DNA of 64,000 bases from Adiantum capillus-veneris (lineage: Eukaryota; Streptophyta; Polypodiopsida; Polypodiales; Pteridaceae). Positions 11,590 through 23,908 of the stretch are shown in pieces. Under the pieces are notes generated by a model. The model was not told the origin of the DNA. It did not search any database and saw only the letters and a program-made list of their open reading frames with translations. Made by a program: the position numbers and the translations under genes. The stretch is taken from contig CM043969.1 in assembly GCA_014529385.2 (NCBI GenBank), positions 26,491,946 to 26,555,945 of the forward strand. Direction: 5' to 3'. Positions within the stretch are counted from its first letter, which is position 1. Every line of letters starts with the position of its first letter.

Positions 11590-12368
11590 ACATTGCGAAT
11601 GATCTAACAGAAGAAGAAGAAAAGCTTTTGTTGAGCTTGTTAAAGGAATACTGAGATATCTTCGCTTAGTCTTACAAGGATCTCAAGGGTGTTGATCCAG
11701 AAATCTGTCAACATACCATACCCATGAGAGATGATGCGAAACCAAGTAGAGAGAGACAATAACATATAACAAAACATTTGCCAGGAAGATAAAAGAAGAG
11801 ATTGAAAAACTAAAGGAAGCTTAATTCGTTTACAAAATTGAACACACAGATTGGGTGTCTCCAATTGTGGTAGTACCCAAGAAGAATGGAAAATTATGAG
11901 TGTGTGTTAATTTCAAAAAGGTGAATGCAGCTACCATTAGAGACAACTTTCCTCTTTCGATAATTGAGCATGTTTTAGAATGAGTCGCAAGAAAAGAAGC
12001 TTACAGCTTCTTAGACAGCTTTTCGGGATACAATCAACTTTTGGTTGACCCAAAAGATCGGCATAAAACTGCTTTTGTAACAGAATGGGGTATATTTGCC
12101 TATCGGGTTATGCCGTTTGGGTTAACTAATGCTCCAGCTATGTTTCAAAGGTTAATGAGACATGCTTTCAAAGAATATCTTAGGAAATTCTTAGAAGTAT
12201 ATATGGATGATCTATGCGTACATTCATCAATCCAGGTTGATCGTTTTGAACACCTCAAAAAGGTATTCAAAAAATGTAGACTTTATAGGATTTGCTTAAA
12301 TCCTGAAAAGTGCACATTCATGGGTAGACAAGGAAAATTTCTTGGACATATAGTGTCTAGGTGCAAGA
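11590..12368 (+). pseudogene. Reverse transcriptase remnant, truncated after the palm
   Basis: The frame from about 11590 carries EEKLLLSLLKEY, WVSPIVVVPKKNGK, AYSFLDSFSGYNQ, VMPFGLTNAPAMFQR and the catalytic YMDDLCVHSS near 12202, then FLGHIVS near 12340. It has many stops (for example near 11653, 11668, 11822 and 11898) and frameshifts in its first half. From 12041 to about 12360 it is open. Homology stops abruptly near 12360, before the RNase H domain, where a different ORF begins. Confidence 0.88.
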
Positions 12369-13747
12369 GTGAAGGTAGAAGCGGAACAGAATCAGTTAGC
12401 CAGAGATAGGCAACAAAAAGAAATGGAGGAGTTAGGTGATCTACTCACCAAATTATCTGATGCTTGCAAAGCAAAAGACGAACAGCTGAGAGAAGTTACG
12501 AATGAACCTTTTACAACATCTCTGTCAGCTCAAAAAATTCAGGTGCAATTAGATGTCACCAATGCTTTTCTGCAGTATTCTGAAGAGAGGATCAATGATC
12601 AGGAAATTTATTACGACAAATCAGAGAAAATCCAGTTGTGGCCTTGATCAAAGGAACTGCCAAAGTGTACAAGGCACTAGAGAAGAAAAACAAGGACCTT
12701 GAATTGGAATTAAAGCTAGAACAATCACAGCACAGGGACATGGCACTGATGCGGGTACAGAGACAGGAGGATCTTCTAAAGGAGATAGCACAACTAAAGC
12801 GAATTAATCAACTCCTCAGAGATGGGATTCCAGACACACAGGAAGTGGCAGACACTTCAGAGCCGCCCAAAATAGACATACCCTCGGTCTCATTTGCTGA
12901 GTTTGAGACACAGTCCACAGCAGAGCCGAGTGGTGATGAAGATTTTTTTATTAATATCACGGATGAAGACACAATGCCAATGGTCCAACTGTCAAAAGCT
13001 AAAGAAGAGACACTAAAGGAGAAGATCACCCTAGAGGTGGATGAGCAGTGGAAAGCCGCAATGGATTGCGAGTTGAGAGTTTTACACTCTGTCAACGTCA
13101 CTCAACTCACTCCCAATCAGATCAATGCTCAATGGCATCAACAATCCTTGCCATACCCTCTCATCAAAGTGGAACTATTACAGGTGAAAGAAAGGCTGTA
13201 CAAAGATATGCAAGAAGATGGCGTAGATAAAGACCACCCAAAGTGGAGGTTAAGATGGCTGAACAAGAATTTGAGATACCTGATTTTGTTCACAAGAGCA
13301 CCTGCGGCCCTTCAAAGAGATCTAACCTTTTGTCCTGTACCCAGAGTAAGGACATGGCAAGCGCATGAAGCACTGCAAAAGAAGAGGCCAACTTGGCTTA
13401 ATTTCCCCAGGTTGCCAACTCCAGAAAGAGGCCAAGCGATAGAGGAATACATGGTGAAAACCCTAACGGGCACCATGTCTTTCTTCAAGAGTCTACCAGA
13501 TCTCTCCTGTGCCATGTTATATAAAATTTGCAGGATGTTGCTCACATGTATACAAGTTTTTAATGAGCCTGAGCAAACAAGAGGCCCATGGCTATCATTC
13601 TTGGAAGGAAATAAAGGCTTATGCTATGATATGAGTGGGAAACCTTCAGAAGAAGTCCTTTACGGATTCTATGCCAGATGTATGTTCTTGCCATCGAATA
13701 ATATGATGGCCTTTGAAGAAGCTTTCTACACTGGATTATTCACCTGA
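12369..13747 (+). CDS. Unrecognised coiled-coil ORF replacing RNase H and integrase
   Basis: Two overlapping frames (12369-12647 and 12638-13747) read as one protein of about 450 residues if a single frameshift near 12607 is allowed. The second part alone is 369 codons without a stop. The N-terminal third is rich in Glu, Lys and Gln with heptad-like Leu spacing (KKNKDLELELKLEQSQHRD, then LLKEIAQLKRINQLLRDG), which predicts a long coiled coil. An acidic linker follows, then a globular part with conserved-looking Trp/Pro blocks (WRLRWLNKNLRYL, RPTWLNFPRLPTPERG, RGPWLSFLEGN). I cannot assign a family and see no catalytic motif of RNase H or integrase. It lies between truncated RT and the polypurine tract, so it is probably mobilised by the element. 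A domesticated or captured host segment is possible. Confidence 0.5.
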
Positions 13748-13973
13748 CGAACGAAGATATTTGCGTCGGTGATCAACAACCTAACATCCAGGTTTGTAGG
13801 CTACTGAGCGGTGGAGTTGAAGAATAGAGTAACAATGCAATTTCTGTAAGTGCCTGACAAAGAAAGAAGAATCAGATACCAGAAGGCACTGGACGCGCTT
13901 AAAGATCGCCTCGCCAGCCGTCAGCCCGAAGACTATTTCAACCCATAAAGCTGTGTCAAGGGACGACACACGC

Positions 13974-13987
13974 GAGGAGAGAGGAAA
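13974..13987 (+). other. Polypurine tract
   Basis: GAGGAGAGAGGAAA, an all-purine run directly abutting the TGT start of the putative 3' LTR, as expected for the plus-strand primer. Confidence 0.7.
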
Positions 13988-14440
13988 TGTTAGCAGCAAG
14001 CTAACACGGACACCATTTTTTGGAGTTCTCTTTGTAAAACATTTATTACTTTGATAAATCGAGAATATTGTAACTCCTATTTTCTCATATGAACTTTGTA
14101 ATTAATGAGCTTGGGCTACAAGCTTCCAGATTGTATCAGCCAGTCATCACCCAGCTTTGGTAGAACTCCAGATTATTAGTTTTGACCGCCCAAAAACCTT
14201 GGCTAAGGTATAAAAGCCAATTTTTGTAAGTTTTTTATAATTTTTTGGATAAGAAATACACAGCGTGAGCTAACGGCGCTCACTTCTCTCCTTCTCGCGC
14301 TTCCTACTCCCTCTCCGGTTGTCACATTGAGATTGCGTTTGTTGCATTCAAACCGCATGTAAGAGCTCTACACATTGATGTAAGCCATTCACAATATTTT
14401 GTAGCTTTTGGCGTCGCTGATCCGCGGCCTAATTTCATCA
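13988..14440 (+). repeat. Putative 3' LTR (~453 bp)
   Basis: It starts TGTTAGC directly after the polypurine tract. A TATA-like GGTATAAAAGCC near 14209 is followed by a probable transcript start near 14240. A TG...CA-compatible end lies at AATTTCATCA (14440). The first 19 bases form a perfect 7-bp inverted repeat with a 5-base loop. The right end is a guess because no second copy is in the window. Confidence 0.55.
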
Positions 14441-14922
14441 TAACTAGGAATTTACACTTTTAAATCAAAAACTAAGCATAGGCGGGGTATTGGGGCATCA
14501 TTGCTAAGCATTTAAATGCATTCTGGGTCGAAAACGACTAGCTCAAAAATCCACTGCTGTTAATAATCGCGATTTTGGAACTTGACCTACAGTGGGGTTT
14601 GAGACCATAAGCATGTGTGCTTAGGTCTTATAAACTTGTCCTAGAAGTTTCGTTACATTTGGATGTCATTAGATGCTGTAACGGATGTGATTTGCTTGCC
14701 GATGAGCGATTGGCTTTTAGTGATTTCAGTCACTTGAGTGTAGCTTGAGTTAGATGCGAGTTGTTAGTTGTTTTTCGAGAGATTGACAATCTCTTGTAGC
14801 CTCTATGCACTAGTCAAGTCAGCTTCGTCCCATGGTTTGACAAATTAATTGTGGTTCTCGTTAATACTGCAATAAGATAGGATGGTGAGGTTAGACATGC
14901 GTCCCTCAACCTTCGATGATAA
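14441..14922. other. No gene seen
   Basis: Stop-dense sequence between the putative LTR and the minus-strand zinc-knuckle ORF. Nothing recognised. Confidence 0.5.
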
Positions 14923-16215
14923 CTAATTACTTTGACCAAATTCATGCAGGAACTTGTTGTTCAAAGGATCAATTTTAAGCTTTTTAGGTGCTCGTGTATC
15001 TTCATGCAAATTTTGACTTTGTTGTGCTTTTACTAGTGCATCTAATGGTAATGCAAGAACATCTGATTGCACCAAAAATGATGAGCCAAATGCACTTACA
15101 TCAAGATTCGCATTTTTAGCTTGCTTTGTGTGCTGCTTTGCAGATGCTATGTCCTTGTTGGCTGGTTTTCTTGGACAATCCTTTGGAAAATGTCCATCTT
15201 TTCTTCCACAATCTGAGCAATACACCATAACTAGTGGTATTTGGTTTATTCGTCCATCCCTAGCTCTTTTTGAGAAGTTTATGCCTTGGTGTTTGCCAAG
15301 ATGTCAGCATCTTCTTTCAGAACACTGAGCATCAACTGCTTCATCTTGACCTTTGTACTGTCTTTGGCTCCATTCTTTGATTAGACTTGCTTCTATTGGC
15401 TGATATGTTGGATCTTCCAATTCTGATTCTTGACTATAAATTCGACCATTGTAATCCATGTCTAACGATCCTAATTGCATATGCATCAACTGGATGGTTT
15501 GTTGGCTTGTGCAGATACCTGGATAAACACTTGGGTTGATTTTTTGCACTTCATCTTTGAGCTTGCAATACCTAGCTTTCTTGAAATTTGTGAACATCTG
15601 AGAGTTCTCGGGGCCTAGCTTTACTATGATCAATGGGATCATGGCTCGTGTGTTGCATTTACTGCTTATAAAATATCTATGGTCTTCCAAATCTGTATAT
15701 AGTACTTTATCTCCACTGCTGTCATATAGTTGTAAAATCTGCTATGTTGCACTTGTGTCTATGTTGCCACTGCTATTGTTGGCTAGCTCTGATGTCCATG
15801 AACTCTCGGCTCAACTTGAGTACATGCTGGCTCGATCTATAAAAATTGTCTCGTAGCAGATTTTGATGTTGCATCAACAATTTTATCTTACTAAGGTTTG
15901 ACAAGACTACTTTTGCCAAAGCAATTTTGGCAATTGATTGCTCTTCAAACTCACAAAAGTTGATTAACTCTAGCTTGAATGCTTCAAACTCGACTGCAGT
16001 CTTTGCAACGATGAAAATATGTGCTCGTAATAGTATAATCTGCAATCGCATGTGAGTGTTGTCCCTAGTCGTCCAATTTTGAGCCCGATTTGCAATGCAA
16101 TTCCTTGCACTTGCCGATTTCTGGCTTCACAATCACTTCTCGATTCGGGCGTTCTTTGATTGAATTGTGGGAACATTGTGCAAAAATGGGCTAGAACAGT
16201 GATGTTCTTGGTCAA
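14923..16215 (-). pseudogene. Gag-like zinc-knuckle protein remnant
   Basis: Reading from the right, overlapping minus frames (16215-15970 and 16051-15773) give a helical, Leu-rich segment. A shift then leads to a frame open from about 15725 to 15307, continuing past a TGA at 15306-15304 to the stop at 14923. Near the end is a CCHC-like knuckle (CSDCGRKDGHFPKDC). An earlier cluster, CSERRC, sits just before the TGA. A TAG near 15740 is a second internal stop. The layout, helical domain then zinc knuckle then basic tail, resembles a retrotransposon Gag. An Athila/Tat-like primer site on the same strand lies about 3 kb upstream at 19270, so I infer a minus-strand retroelement. No capsid family is recognised. 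Confidence 0.5.
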
Positions 16216-17024
16216 AACAATTAGGTCACGGTTCCCAATAATATTTTCTTGGTTCTAGACTTTGGCGAGACTTACGACTCAAATTTTTGCCAACTTTTAT
16301 GAGAGTCTGCTAATCTCAGGCACGATTCGCAATTTCGACGCGTGAACTTTGCCCTAACACCCAAATTTTACTCAAAAATACAATTTCGAACTAAGCATCG
16401 TGTGAATGTTTCCTAACCAATCAGCTTTCGACACAACTTTGATTTCTCAATTTCGTAAAGTTTTGTTATCACTCGGTTCATTTTCTGGTTGCTTTTGTCA
16501 AATTTTGAATTTTCTGCGGCTCACGGTTTGCTTCGGTCTTTTTTCTCACTTTTTCGATTTTGCAGGCTATTTCTAGCTCGACTCATTTGCCTCGTCTCAA
16601 TTTCTCATGTTTTTGTTTTGTTTGCCTTCTTTTGCTCGTCTCGTCTTCTTTTATTGCTTTTGAGAGTTTTTATGAAACTATTTTCTTTTTTGTGATTTAT
16701 TTGTGCAATTTTTTAATTTTTTATAAATTTTGGTTGACTTTTCTTTTTTGTGATTTTTAAAACTTTTTCTTTCTTTTTTAGTTTTCCATTGTTTTTGTTT
16801 TTTCGGAGACTTTTCTAAAAAAATTCCTATTTTTTTAAACAAATGTGTGGTTTTTTCTTTGTCTTTTTCCCTTTTTTGGTTTTTAAAGATTTTTTTTTAC
16901 CCTTTTGTTTTTTCCTTTTTTTGAATTTTTTTGGTTTTTGCTAACTTGCTTACCTGTACGCCGACGTTGACATGCACATGTCCTGCAAACTGGCGACCCT
17001 TAGCGACGACGACGATGATGCACT

Positions 17025-17030
<6 letters not shown>
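16216..17030. other. T-rich low-complexity stretch
   Basis: From about 16460 to 16930 the plus strand is dominated by runs of T. Open frames here are compositional. It is part of the putative leader of the minus-strand element. Confidence 0.6.

Positions 17031-17120
<90 letters not shown>
17031..17120. repeat. (GA)n microsatellite
   Basis: About 45 uninterrupted GA units. A shorter GA-rich patch occurs near 17358-17380. Confidence 0.97.
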
Positions 17121-17123
<3 letters not shown>

Positions 17124-19269
17124 GGTGTGTGTGTGGGGTTTGGGTGAATGGACTCAATGCCCGCAGCAACTCCACAAGTAGCTCAATGGTTTTGCAAAGT
17201 GAATAACGAGGGTGTGTGGGATCCGGTGGTGTGAGGGTAGTCACTAGGAGGGGGAGAGATAGGATTAAGTGGTTTTCATGGAGCGGCCTGGCAACAAAGC
17301 AGGTGGAATAAGAGAGAGGATTGCTCTCGTGTCTTTGGGTGTGTGTGTGCCACAAGGAGAGAGAAAGAGAGAGAGAGAGAATAAAAAGTTGACTTTCGAT
17401 TACAAGCGCCAAAAAGGCAAAAGAAGAGAGTGAGAAATATTTTTTTTATTTTTTATTTTTTAAATGTGGGTCCCACAAGTGACCAAGGACAGAGGGAGAG
17501 TAAGTTGGATGAAAGAAAATGTGAATGGGAGGAGAGAGAGTATCTTCGGTGCGCCTAAGATGGTCGGGGAAGGGTTCTTTTTTATTATTATTATTTAAAC
17601 CTTAATAACCGCAAGTGAGGATTCTCACCTAAACTAGCCGCCAGAGTCCTTTTTTGCACCAAAAACCCCGAGACTTACCTGTTGAGTATGCACAAACGTT
17701 GAAAACTTGCCGAAGCGTACGCCCAAGCCTGTGATCAACTGCCTGCGCCCATCGAACCCACTTTTTCAATTTTTCTTTAAAAGCCCAAAAATGCCAAAAC
17801 TAGCCGAAAACACTAAAAATCACCCGAAAATCCAAAAAATTGCCAAAATTTTCAAAAAAAAACTATAAATCTCAAATAATCGTCGGCAAGCACAATTCAA
17901 CACTTTTGACATGCACAAACACACGAAAAATAGCAATTTTTGTTGAAATCGTCAATTATGAGACACAGTCAACAACTTAGTCCCAAAATGAGCAAAACAC
18001 ACAAAAACTCAACAAATAAGGGTATTAAAGCGCTCAAATGATGCCCAAAGTATGCAGACAAAACAGCTTATCAAGATTGCAAGATATCAATTTTTTGAGA
18101 AATTAATCAAAATTTTACAAAAATTACCAAAAATTGTTTAAAAATCCAAAAAATACCTAAATTTTCAAACAAAATTCTCCATACATAGGGGATTACTGTA
18201 GCCAAATCAAAACTCAATAATCACATTGATTCAATTGCCAATTAATTTCATCCATAAAAATCAAAACTAAGCAATTAAACCGATAATTTTAGGTCAAAAT
18301 TTGACGCATTTCAAGTGTGTAAATCCTTGTTTTGAGCTCAAAAACATAGAAATTAACCATTACACACATCAATTTTTCAATCAAAAATTGAATTAATCAT
18401 GCAACTTATATATTTTTTAGGCACACACACACACTAATAATTCAAAAATTTTACCAATTTTTAGGTGTGCGCACACAAAGGTTAATCATGTCAAATTTGC
18501 AAATTGAATTCACAAATGTCTAATTGGGCATGACCAAAACGCAAATCAATCACCATAATTGCAAAATCATTGTGCACACATTGATTTTTAGGTGTACAAA
18601 GAAGGGCAAAATAGTGCATACACCCCTAAAATTAAGCACGCACACACTTGATTTTAGTGCACACAATTGCAATTGACCATTCAAGAGTGCAATTAAGCAC
18701 ATTAACATTGCACATTAGCCATGAAACCATCAATTTGCACATTCAATTCCAAGAAAATTTTGGCATTACGACGACATGCAAATGTGTAAAATCAAAAGTT
18801 CCCGATCATCAAATTGAAAATGGCGAAGCATACCGCATAAATCTTGAATCCAATAGCACCATCCAACCACCAATTACACAATGTGTAGGCCGCTTCTGTC
18901 GATGCTCCAAAGCCTTAATCTTGCATTCCAAAATCAACAATTCATTAAGCGATTGGCACAAACAGGCATTGTTAGAATGCAATCCAAGCCTCTAATTACG
19001 CAAATATCAAAGCATAAGCACAAAATGTTAGTCCAATTAGTAGAAAATTAGTGTGTAAGTTAGCAAAAATTAGTGAAATTAGCAAGGGCTTAGTGTGAAA
19101 TTAGAATGTGAAGGCGCACAATTAGCAAGATATGGTGACAAATTAGGGGACATTGAACACGTTTCTTCATGTGCACGCATCCAAAATCCACAAAACCATT
19201 AACCTAAAAGGAAAATTAGTGAGGAAACCATTTGCTTATGCCATAATTACACACTCGCATAGGCCATCG
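17121..19269. other. AT-rich low-complexity leader, no gene
   Basis: 17760-18200 is quasi-repetitive (CCAAAAATT-type words). 18400-18700 is rich in CACACA and ATTGATTTTT words. No coding signal. Its position between the minus-strand primer site (19270) and the zinc-knuckle ORF (16215) suits a very long 5' leader. Confidence 0.5.
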
Positions 19270-19286
19270 CCTCGACAACGGCACCA
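19270..19286 (-). other. Primer binding site of a minus-strand LTR element
   Basis: On the minus strand this reads TGGTGCCGTTGTCGAGG. It differs at three positions from the Athila/Tat-type primer site TGGCGCCGTTGCCGGGG, usually assigned to tRNA-Asp. It lies two bases from TGTTGGGGGTAC (19289), which on the minus strand is an LTR end in ...CCAACA. Confidence 0.7.
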
Positions 19287-19288
19287 AA

Positions 19289-20692
19289 TGTTGGGGGTAC
19301 GGTATCATTGTAGCATAGCTCCAATGACTAACAATAATTGTCAATCCAGAGGGATGAGCTACCCGGCTAGGGCATGGAAACACTCACCAATTAGTGAGCT
19401 AATCATGGCAACATGAATGGAAACTCTATGAAGTGAGCTTCTTGGCCTATGGAGGAGCTAAGCCACGATGTCTGGCAATCTCCACATCCACTTCTCTTCA
19501 CCTCAAATCAATTCAATCACACACACTAGCGATTGCAAAGACGCACACATCACTAATCCTTTCATGCAACATACTAATCACAAGTGCACACACATAGATC
19601 CATTGCGCATCCACACCCCAATCAAACCTACATGCACACACAAAGAATAGAGGGCAATCACACAAGTTAAGAGTGGGATTAACCACTGCTTAGTTATGAT
19701 CTAGTTAATCAAAGCATCATTAACAATCATAAGAAATATGAGAGAGGCATAATGAAAGATAATTAAGCATTGATTAGTGTTAACCAAGTCACATGAGCAA
19801 GGAGAAGCTCGAGGACTCCATAGCCACACACCTCATGAGCTCTCACCAAAGAGTGGTCTCAAGAAATGAGGCTTACAACCCTAATTTCATTTACACACTG
19901 CCTTATATACCTAGGTTAAAAATATGCAATGTATGGGCACCCAAGCCCTTTAGGGCTCCACAACTTATTAAATCTGCAACCTAGGCACACTATCTGACCT
20001 ATTCATTACACCTTGGAACTCCCATTGAGCGCATAACACGGTGGTAAAGACAAAGATGGTCGAAGCTAGAAATGGTGCTAAGCTGTGCTAAGGGTGTGCA
20101 CAGGTGTTGGACAAAAGGTTTAAGCAAGTACAAGTATCCTAGGAAGGGCAAGGCCGGCAAAAATGTATGGTATATGTGATTTTTTAGGCCAAGAAGGCTC
20201 CAAAATGGGCCAATTGAGATGGCAGGTCAAAGTGTCCAAAGTGCAGGGAATGTGCCCTAGAAGGTAGGGTTCGAGATGCTCTAGAAGCCCGTCCAAAGAG
20301 CTAACGGAGCCATGGTATGAAATTTATGCCAATCCAAAGTTAAAATGCTTTGCAAATCCCTGATGGTTAGGGTAGGTGATAGAAGGTGGCCAGAGCTGGA
20401 GTGAATGGATAGGGCTAAAGAGCTCGAGTTAGGGAGCATGGCAGTCTTCTCATATTGCAAATCGGAGCATGAAAGTTATGGTCATTTGAAGATTTGTCGG
20501 GGGCCAATTATGGGTCGGGTTGACTGCATTGGGAGAGGTGACATCTAGCATATTTTGGGCCTTGACAGGGTTCTAAAGGGTGGTATGCATCAAGTGAAAT
20601 CAATAGGAATTGTTGGCTTGGCAATTGAGTGCCCGGTTGCCGAGTTAAGGTCCGGTGAAGTTTAAACCTATTGCCTGAGAGGGGGGTCACAT
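19289..20692 (-). repeat. Putative 5' LTR of the minus-strand element, right end uncertain
   Basis: The left boundary is set by the adjacent primer site. On the minus strand a TATA-like GGTATATAAGGCAG lies near 19910, a plausible LTR promoter. The right boundary is a guess: the minus strand reads TGTGACCCCCC from 20692. No second copy is in the window. Confidence 0.4.
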
Positions 20693-21312
20693 ATGTTTTT
20701 CACTGTTTTTATGTCTTTGGTTTGTGGGTTTGGTGAGGTCAGAATGAGGCCGAGATAGTGGATTTTGAGGCAGGCACTATGAGGTTCCAGGGGTGCTTTT
20801 TAGCTTGACACTTTGAGCTTCAAGTAGCAAATGGAAAATGGATAAAGTGTCACAAAAAAGGTAGTTGTTTTTGGTGTTCATGGGGTTTTTTTCAACCCAC
20901 CCCAAGGGAGGGTGCTCCGTGTGCTTCCACGTGGCTCGGCATAATCCCGTATGCAAAGGGGGCTTGCCGGGTACAGTGTATAACACAAGGGTGAACGCCT
21001 CTCATGGGCATCACAAGTTGAGAGAGGGAGAGGAGATCTCTCGTGTGGATATGACGGCACTTGCGCGGCTCTGCGCGGGCACGCCTAGCGACGGATACGG
21101 GTGGCAATGCCAAAAGTTTTGGCGAACGATAGCGGACGAGGCAGCCAGTTGGGGGTGACACACTGGTAGTGAACGCCGATTCAACGGTTGTCTACGAGTG
21201 TTGATGTGGCATAGGGGTTCCCACGGCCCCAATGGGACCCACCATTTGAAGCAAGAGACAAAAGCACCCCCCTAGCAACCTCGTTAGTAGTAGAGGGAAG
21301 GGGATTGTGTGT

Positions 21313-21387
<75 letters not shown>

Positions 21388-23217
21388 AGATCCAAAGAGG
21401 AGGGAGAAGTGTCAGCAAAGAGGGTCCCTAAGGCAATTCCAAAGCCTTGCCCAAGGAGGTCAAAGAGACAGCTCAAAGGGTGGATCAAAAAGCCGGATAA
21501 GGGCAGTCCAAGGTCAAATTCAAAGGCTCCAAAGTGGGGAAAAAAGAGAGAGGTAAAGTAAAAAATTTAAAATTTAAAAACTCATGGGGCACAAGCGACA
21601 TCGCTAGTGCCCTCCCACTCAAAGCAAAGAGGAGAAGCAGGAGAGAGCAAGCAAGAGGGGATCCGCCTTCCCAAAAATTTCCAAAATCAAGGTGCCAGAT
21701 GGACCAATTGGAGTGCATTTTCCAAAGTTGAAAACCCCCCTTATAAAAGTCAAATTTTAATCAATTTGGGGGCTTTTGGGTGTCGTTTGAAGCTTGCAAA
21801 GTGGAGTTTTTGACAGAGGAGTGTGCTTGTCAACCCCCTTTGTATATTTTCATGAAAATGGCTTTTGTGATGGTAGTGCAAGCCTGTACGTGCCTTTTGA
21901 AGTGTAATCAAGCCACTATTGCCCGGTCTTGCTATCATTTCCCCTTCCCCCCTTCTCTTTCTTCTGCTCTTGTGTTTTCCTACAATGCCGACAATGTGGA
22001 TGTTGTGCCCCCACGGACCAGTGGTGCTTTGTGTGTGAGAGTGAGATTGAGTGGTTGTGTGCATGTGCAAGGGTTGAGATGGATGGTGGTAGTGGGTGTG
22101 AGTTGTGTGGTGGTCTTGTGGAGTGTGTGAGTATTGGGAAATGAGCACGCAGTGGTCTACTAGTGCAAAGTGTGTTTTTAAAAGGTGTTTCTGAGAGGAT
22201 AGGGGTGTTGTGGATACCTTGAGCTATAGAGAGGCCCTTGTGTGTGATGGGTGTGTTCCCCTGTTCCCCTTCTCCAACGTTACAAATATTACAATGGCTT
22301 GAAATAAATCGAGAAATTACAATACATGGCCATTTTGGAAAATGTAAAAAATGTGTAACTCCAATCTTTATTGCTTCTTCGTAATGATCTTTGATGCACA
22401 TCCGTAAGTTTTGGGCATTTAGTAGCTTTTGTTAACTGATGTTGCCTCAGTTTAACAGCATATGTGTGTCATCAGGAGTACATGTTAACTATGAGCACTC
22501 AGGTTGCGTTTTGTCTGATGAATTTATGCAAAGCAAGGCTTCACTTTAGGGCATCTTGCATAGAAATTTCCAAGGTTTGGAATATGTTATTAGCATATGA
22601 ACTTTGAGAAACTTGGCACCATGTCTACCTGATTTTCTCTTGGAGGTCAGCATGACCGAAGCCACGATGGCATGCAGGGTACATTTGATGACTCTAAATT
22701 TCTCAACATACATGGCTATGAGCTAGGTTCATGAGACATCCCCTCATCTCAGAGGGGCAACAAGGTTAGTAAATTTCACGTTATGTTTGTTTTTTCTGTA
22801 ATTTAACCTTTCATTTGAAAAGGACTTCTCTTCTGTGCAAAAAGTGCTTTGCTAGACTTCATGTGCAGTAACTCTTCTTTTATGTGCTAAGGTACTATCC
22901 CTTGACTTTAGATTAAGGATAATGGTACAAATATTTGACATTAAGTGGATATAAGCTCACAATTTGAGACTAGCAACAATGCATTGTGAGGTATCCATGC
23001 CAGTGTAATCGTGCAATGCATGTATAGCAGGGGCTCACATGGTTGAGATTGTCATTGAATCCAAGGCCTTATCAATCTATTTCTCTAAGATGCATGTATC
23101 GCTTGCAAGGAATTGCTTCATGATGGAAACTCGTAGAGTTTTCCATGTCTTTGGAGCTTTGTCATTGCCACGAAGGCTAGCCTAGCATTTGACGAGTAGA
23201 TTTTTAAAAGTGCATAG
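20693..23217. other. Intergenic sequence, no gene recognised
   Basis: It contains a (GA)n tract at 21320-21385. Two overlapping frames at 21750-22401 are not convincing. 22400-23200 has no open frame of note. Confidence 0.45.
21320..21385. repeat. (AG)n microsatellite
   Basis: About 32 AG units. Arg/Glu and Ser/Leu open frames across it are repeat artefacts. Confidence 0.97.
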
Positions 23218-23908
23218 CTACATGACATAGCTTGGAGGATTCAGTGAAGCCCTCATCTCCAAAGGCCGGATCAAGTTGTTCGATGAAGGCCAATACTTTG
23301 TCAAAAGCACCAAAGGTGCCATCATAGATGAGAAAAGAGATACTCTTTCCTCCCTCTTTGGACTTCTTAAGCTTGTGGGACCTTTTTCAAGCGGGATAGG
23401 ATTTGCGATGTCATCTCCTCTTGTATTATTTAAGAGAATAGCCGCTGCTTCATTGGAAGAGGAGGAAGGTAATGAAGGAGGAGAAGAGGGTGACCTCTTT
23501 CTCGCCTTTTTCTTCCTTTGTTTCCTCTCTTCCATTTTGGAGTGATGAGGAGAAGGACTATAGGATGATATTTTCCTCTTGGGAGGAGTTGCGGATCATC
23601 GAGACCTCCGTCTTCGTGGAGCCACATCTTCAGAGGAATTCGGAGATTCACTTCTTTCTCGTTCATTGGATTCCTCCTCTTTTCTTATCGGAGAGAGTCT
23701 TCTTTTGGAAGTCTCTTCTTAGAGAGGTAGGGAAATCCCATAAACACAAAGTTGTTGGGTAACTTTGTCTTGCAAGGCAAGGTTACCCAAAGCTTGTTGC
23801 ACTAGTAACAAGATAAATCACAAACATTGGGGCATCATCACTAGCACCTTCATGTGCAAAATCAAAGTTGTCAATATTCATTCTAATCTCTTTATTATTT
23901 TCATCCAT
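23218..23908 (-). pseudogene. Gag-like Arg/Ser-rich ORF of a minus-strand retroelement
   Basis: On the minus strand an ATG at 23908 opens a short acidic segment (MDENNKEIRMNIDNFDFAH) that stops near 23760. Further left, in shifted frames, an Arg/Ser-rich and then Pro/Ser-rich stretch (RERSESPNSSEDVAPRRRRS, later KKKARKRSPSSPPSLPSSSS) runs to 23218. About 390 bases upstream is an iMet-type primer site next to an LTR, so this is placed where Gag should be. I do not recognise the capsid family. Several frame changes are needed, so it is a pseudogene at best. Confidence 0.4.

Larger units (their letters stand above)
6788..13987 (+). mobile_element. Decayed Ty3/gypsy-type element lacking RNase H and integrase
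   Basis: In order: an unrecognised ORF (6877-7668), a gag-like region with zinc knuckles (7819-9403), a protease end (about 10320-10500), a linker ORF (10525-11307), reverse transcriptase (about 11590-12360), and then, instead of RNase H and integrase, an unrelated coiled-coil ORF (12369-13747). A polypurine tract (13974-13987) and a TGT-starting LTR close it. Gag and pol are broken by frameshifts and stops. Lineage is uncertain. The IILGRPFMRQ protease end and spacing suggest the Athila/Tat side of Ty3/gypsy. Confidence 0.75.

Noticed and set aside
16489-16760. Phe/Leu-rich open frames that look like membrane proteins
   Set aside because: The DNA is a T-rich low-complexity stretch. The hydrophobicity reflects composition.
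16897-17412. Long Ser/Leu and Arg/Glu open frames across (GA)n tracts (also 4301-4665, 21192-21561, 41156-41440, 58370-58762 and 61051-61371)
   Set aside because: They exist only because a GA/CT dinucleotide repeat has no stop codon in any frame.
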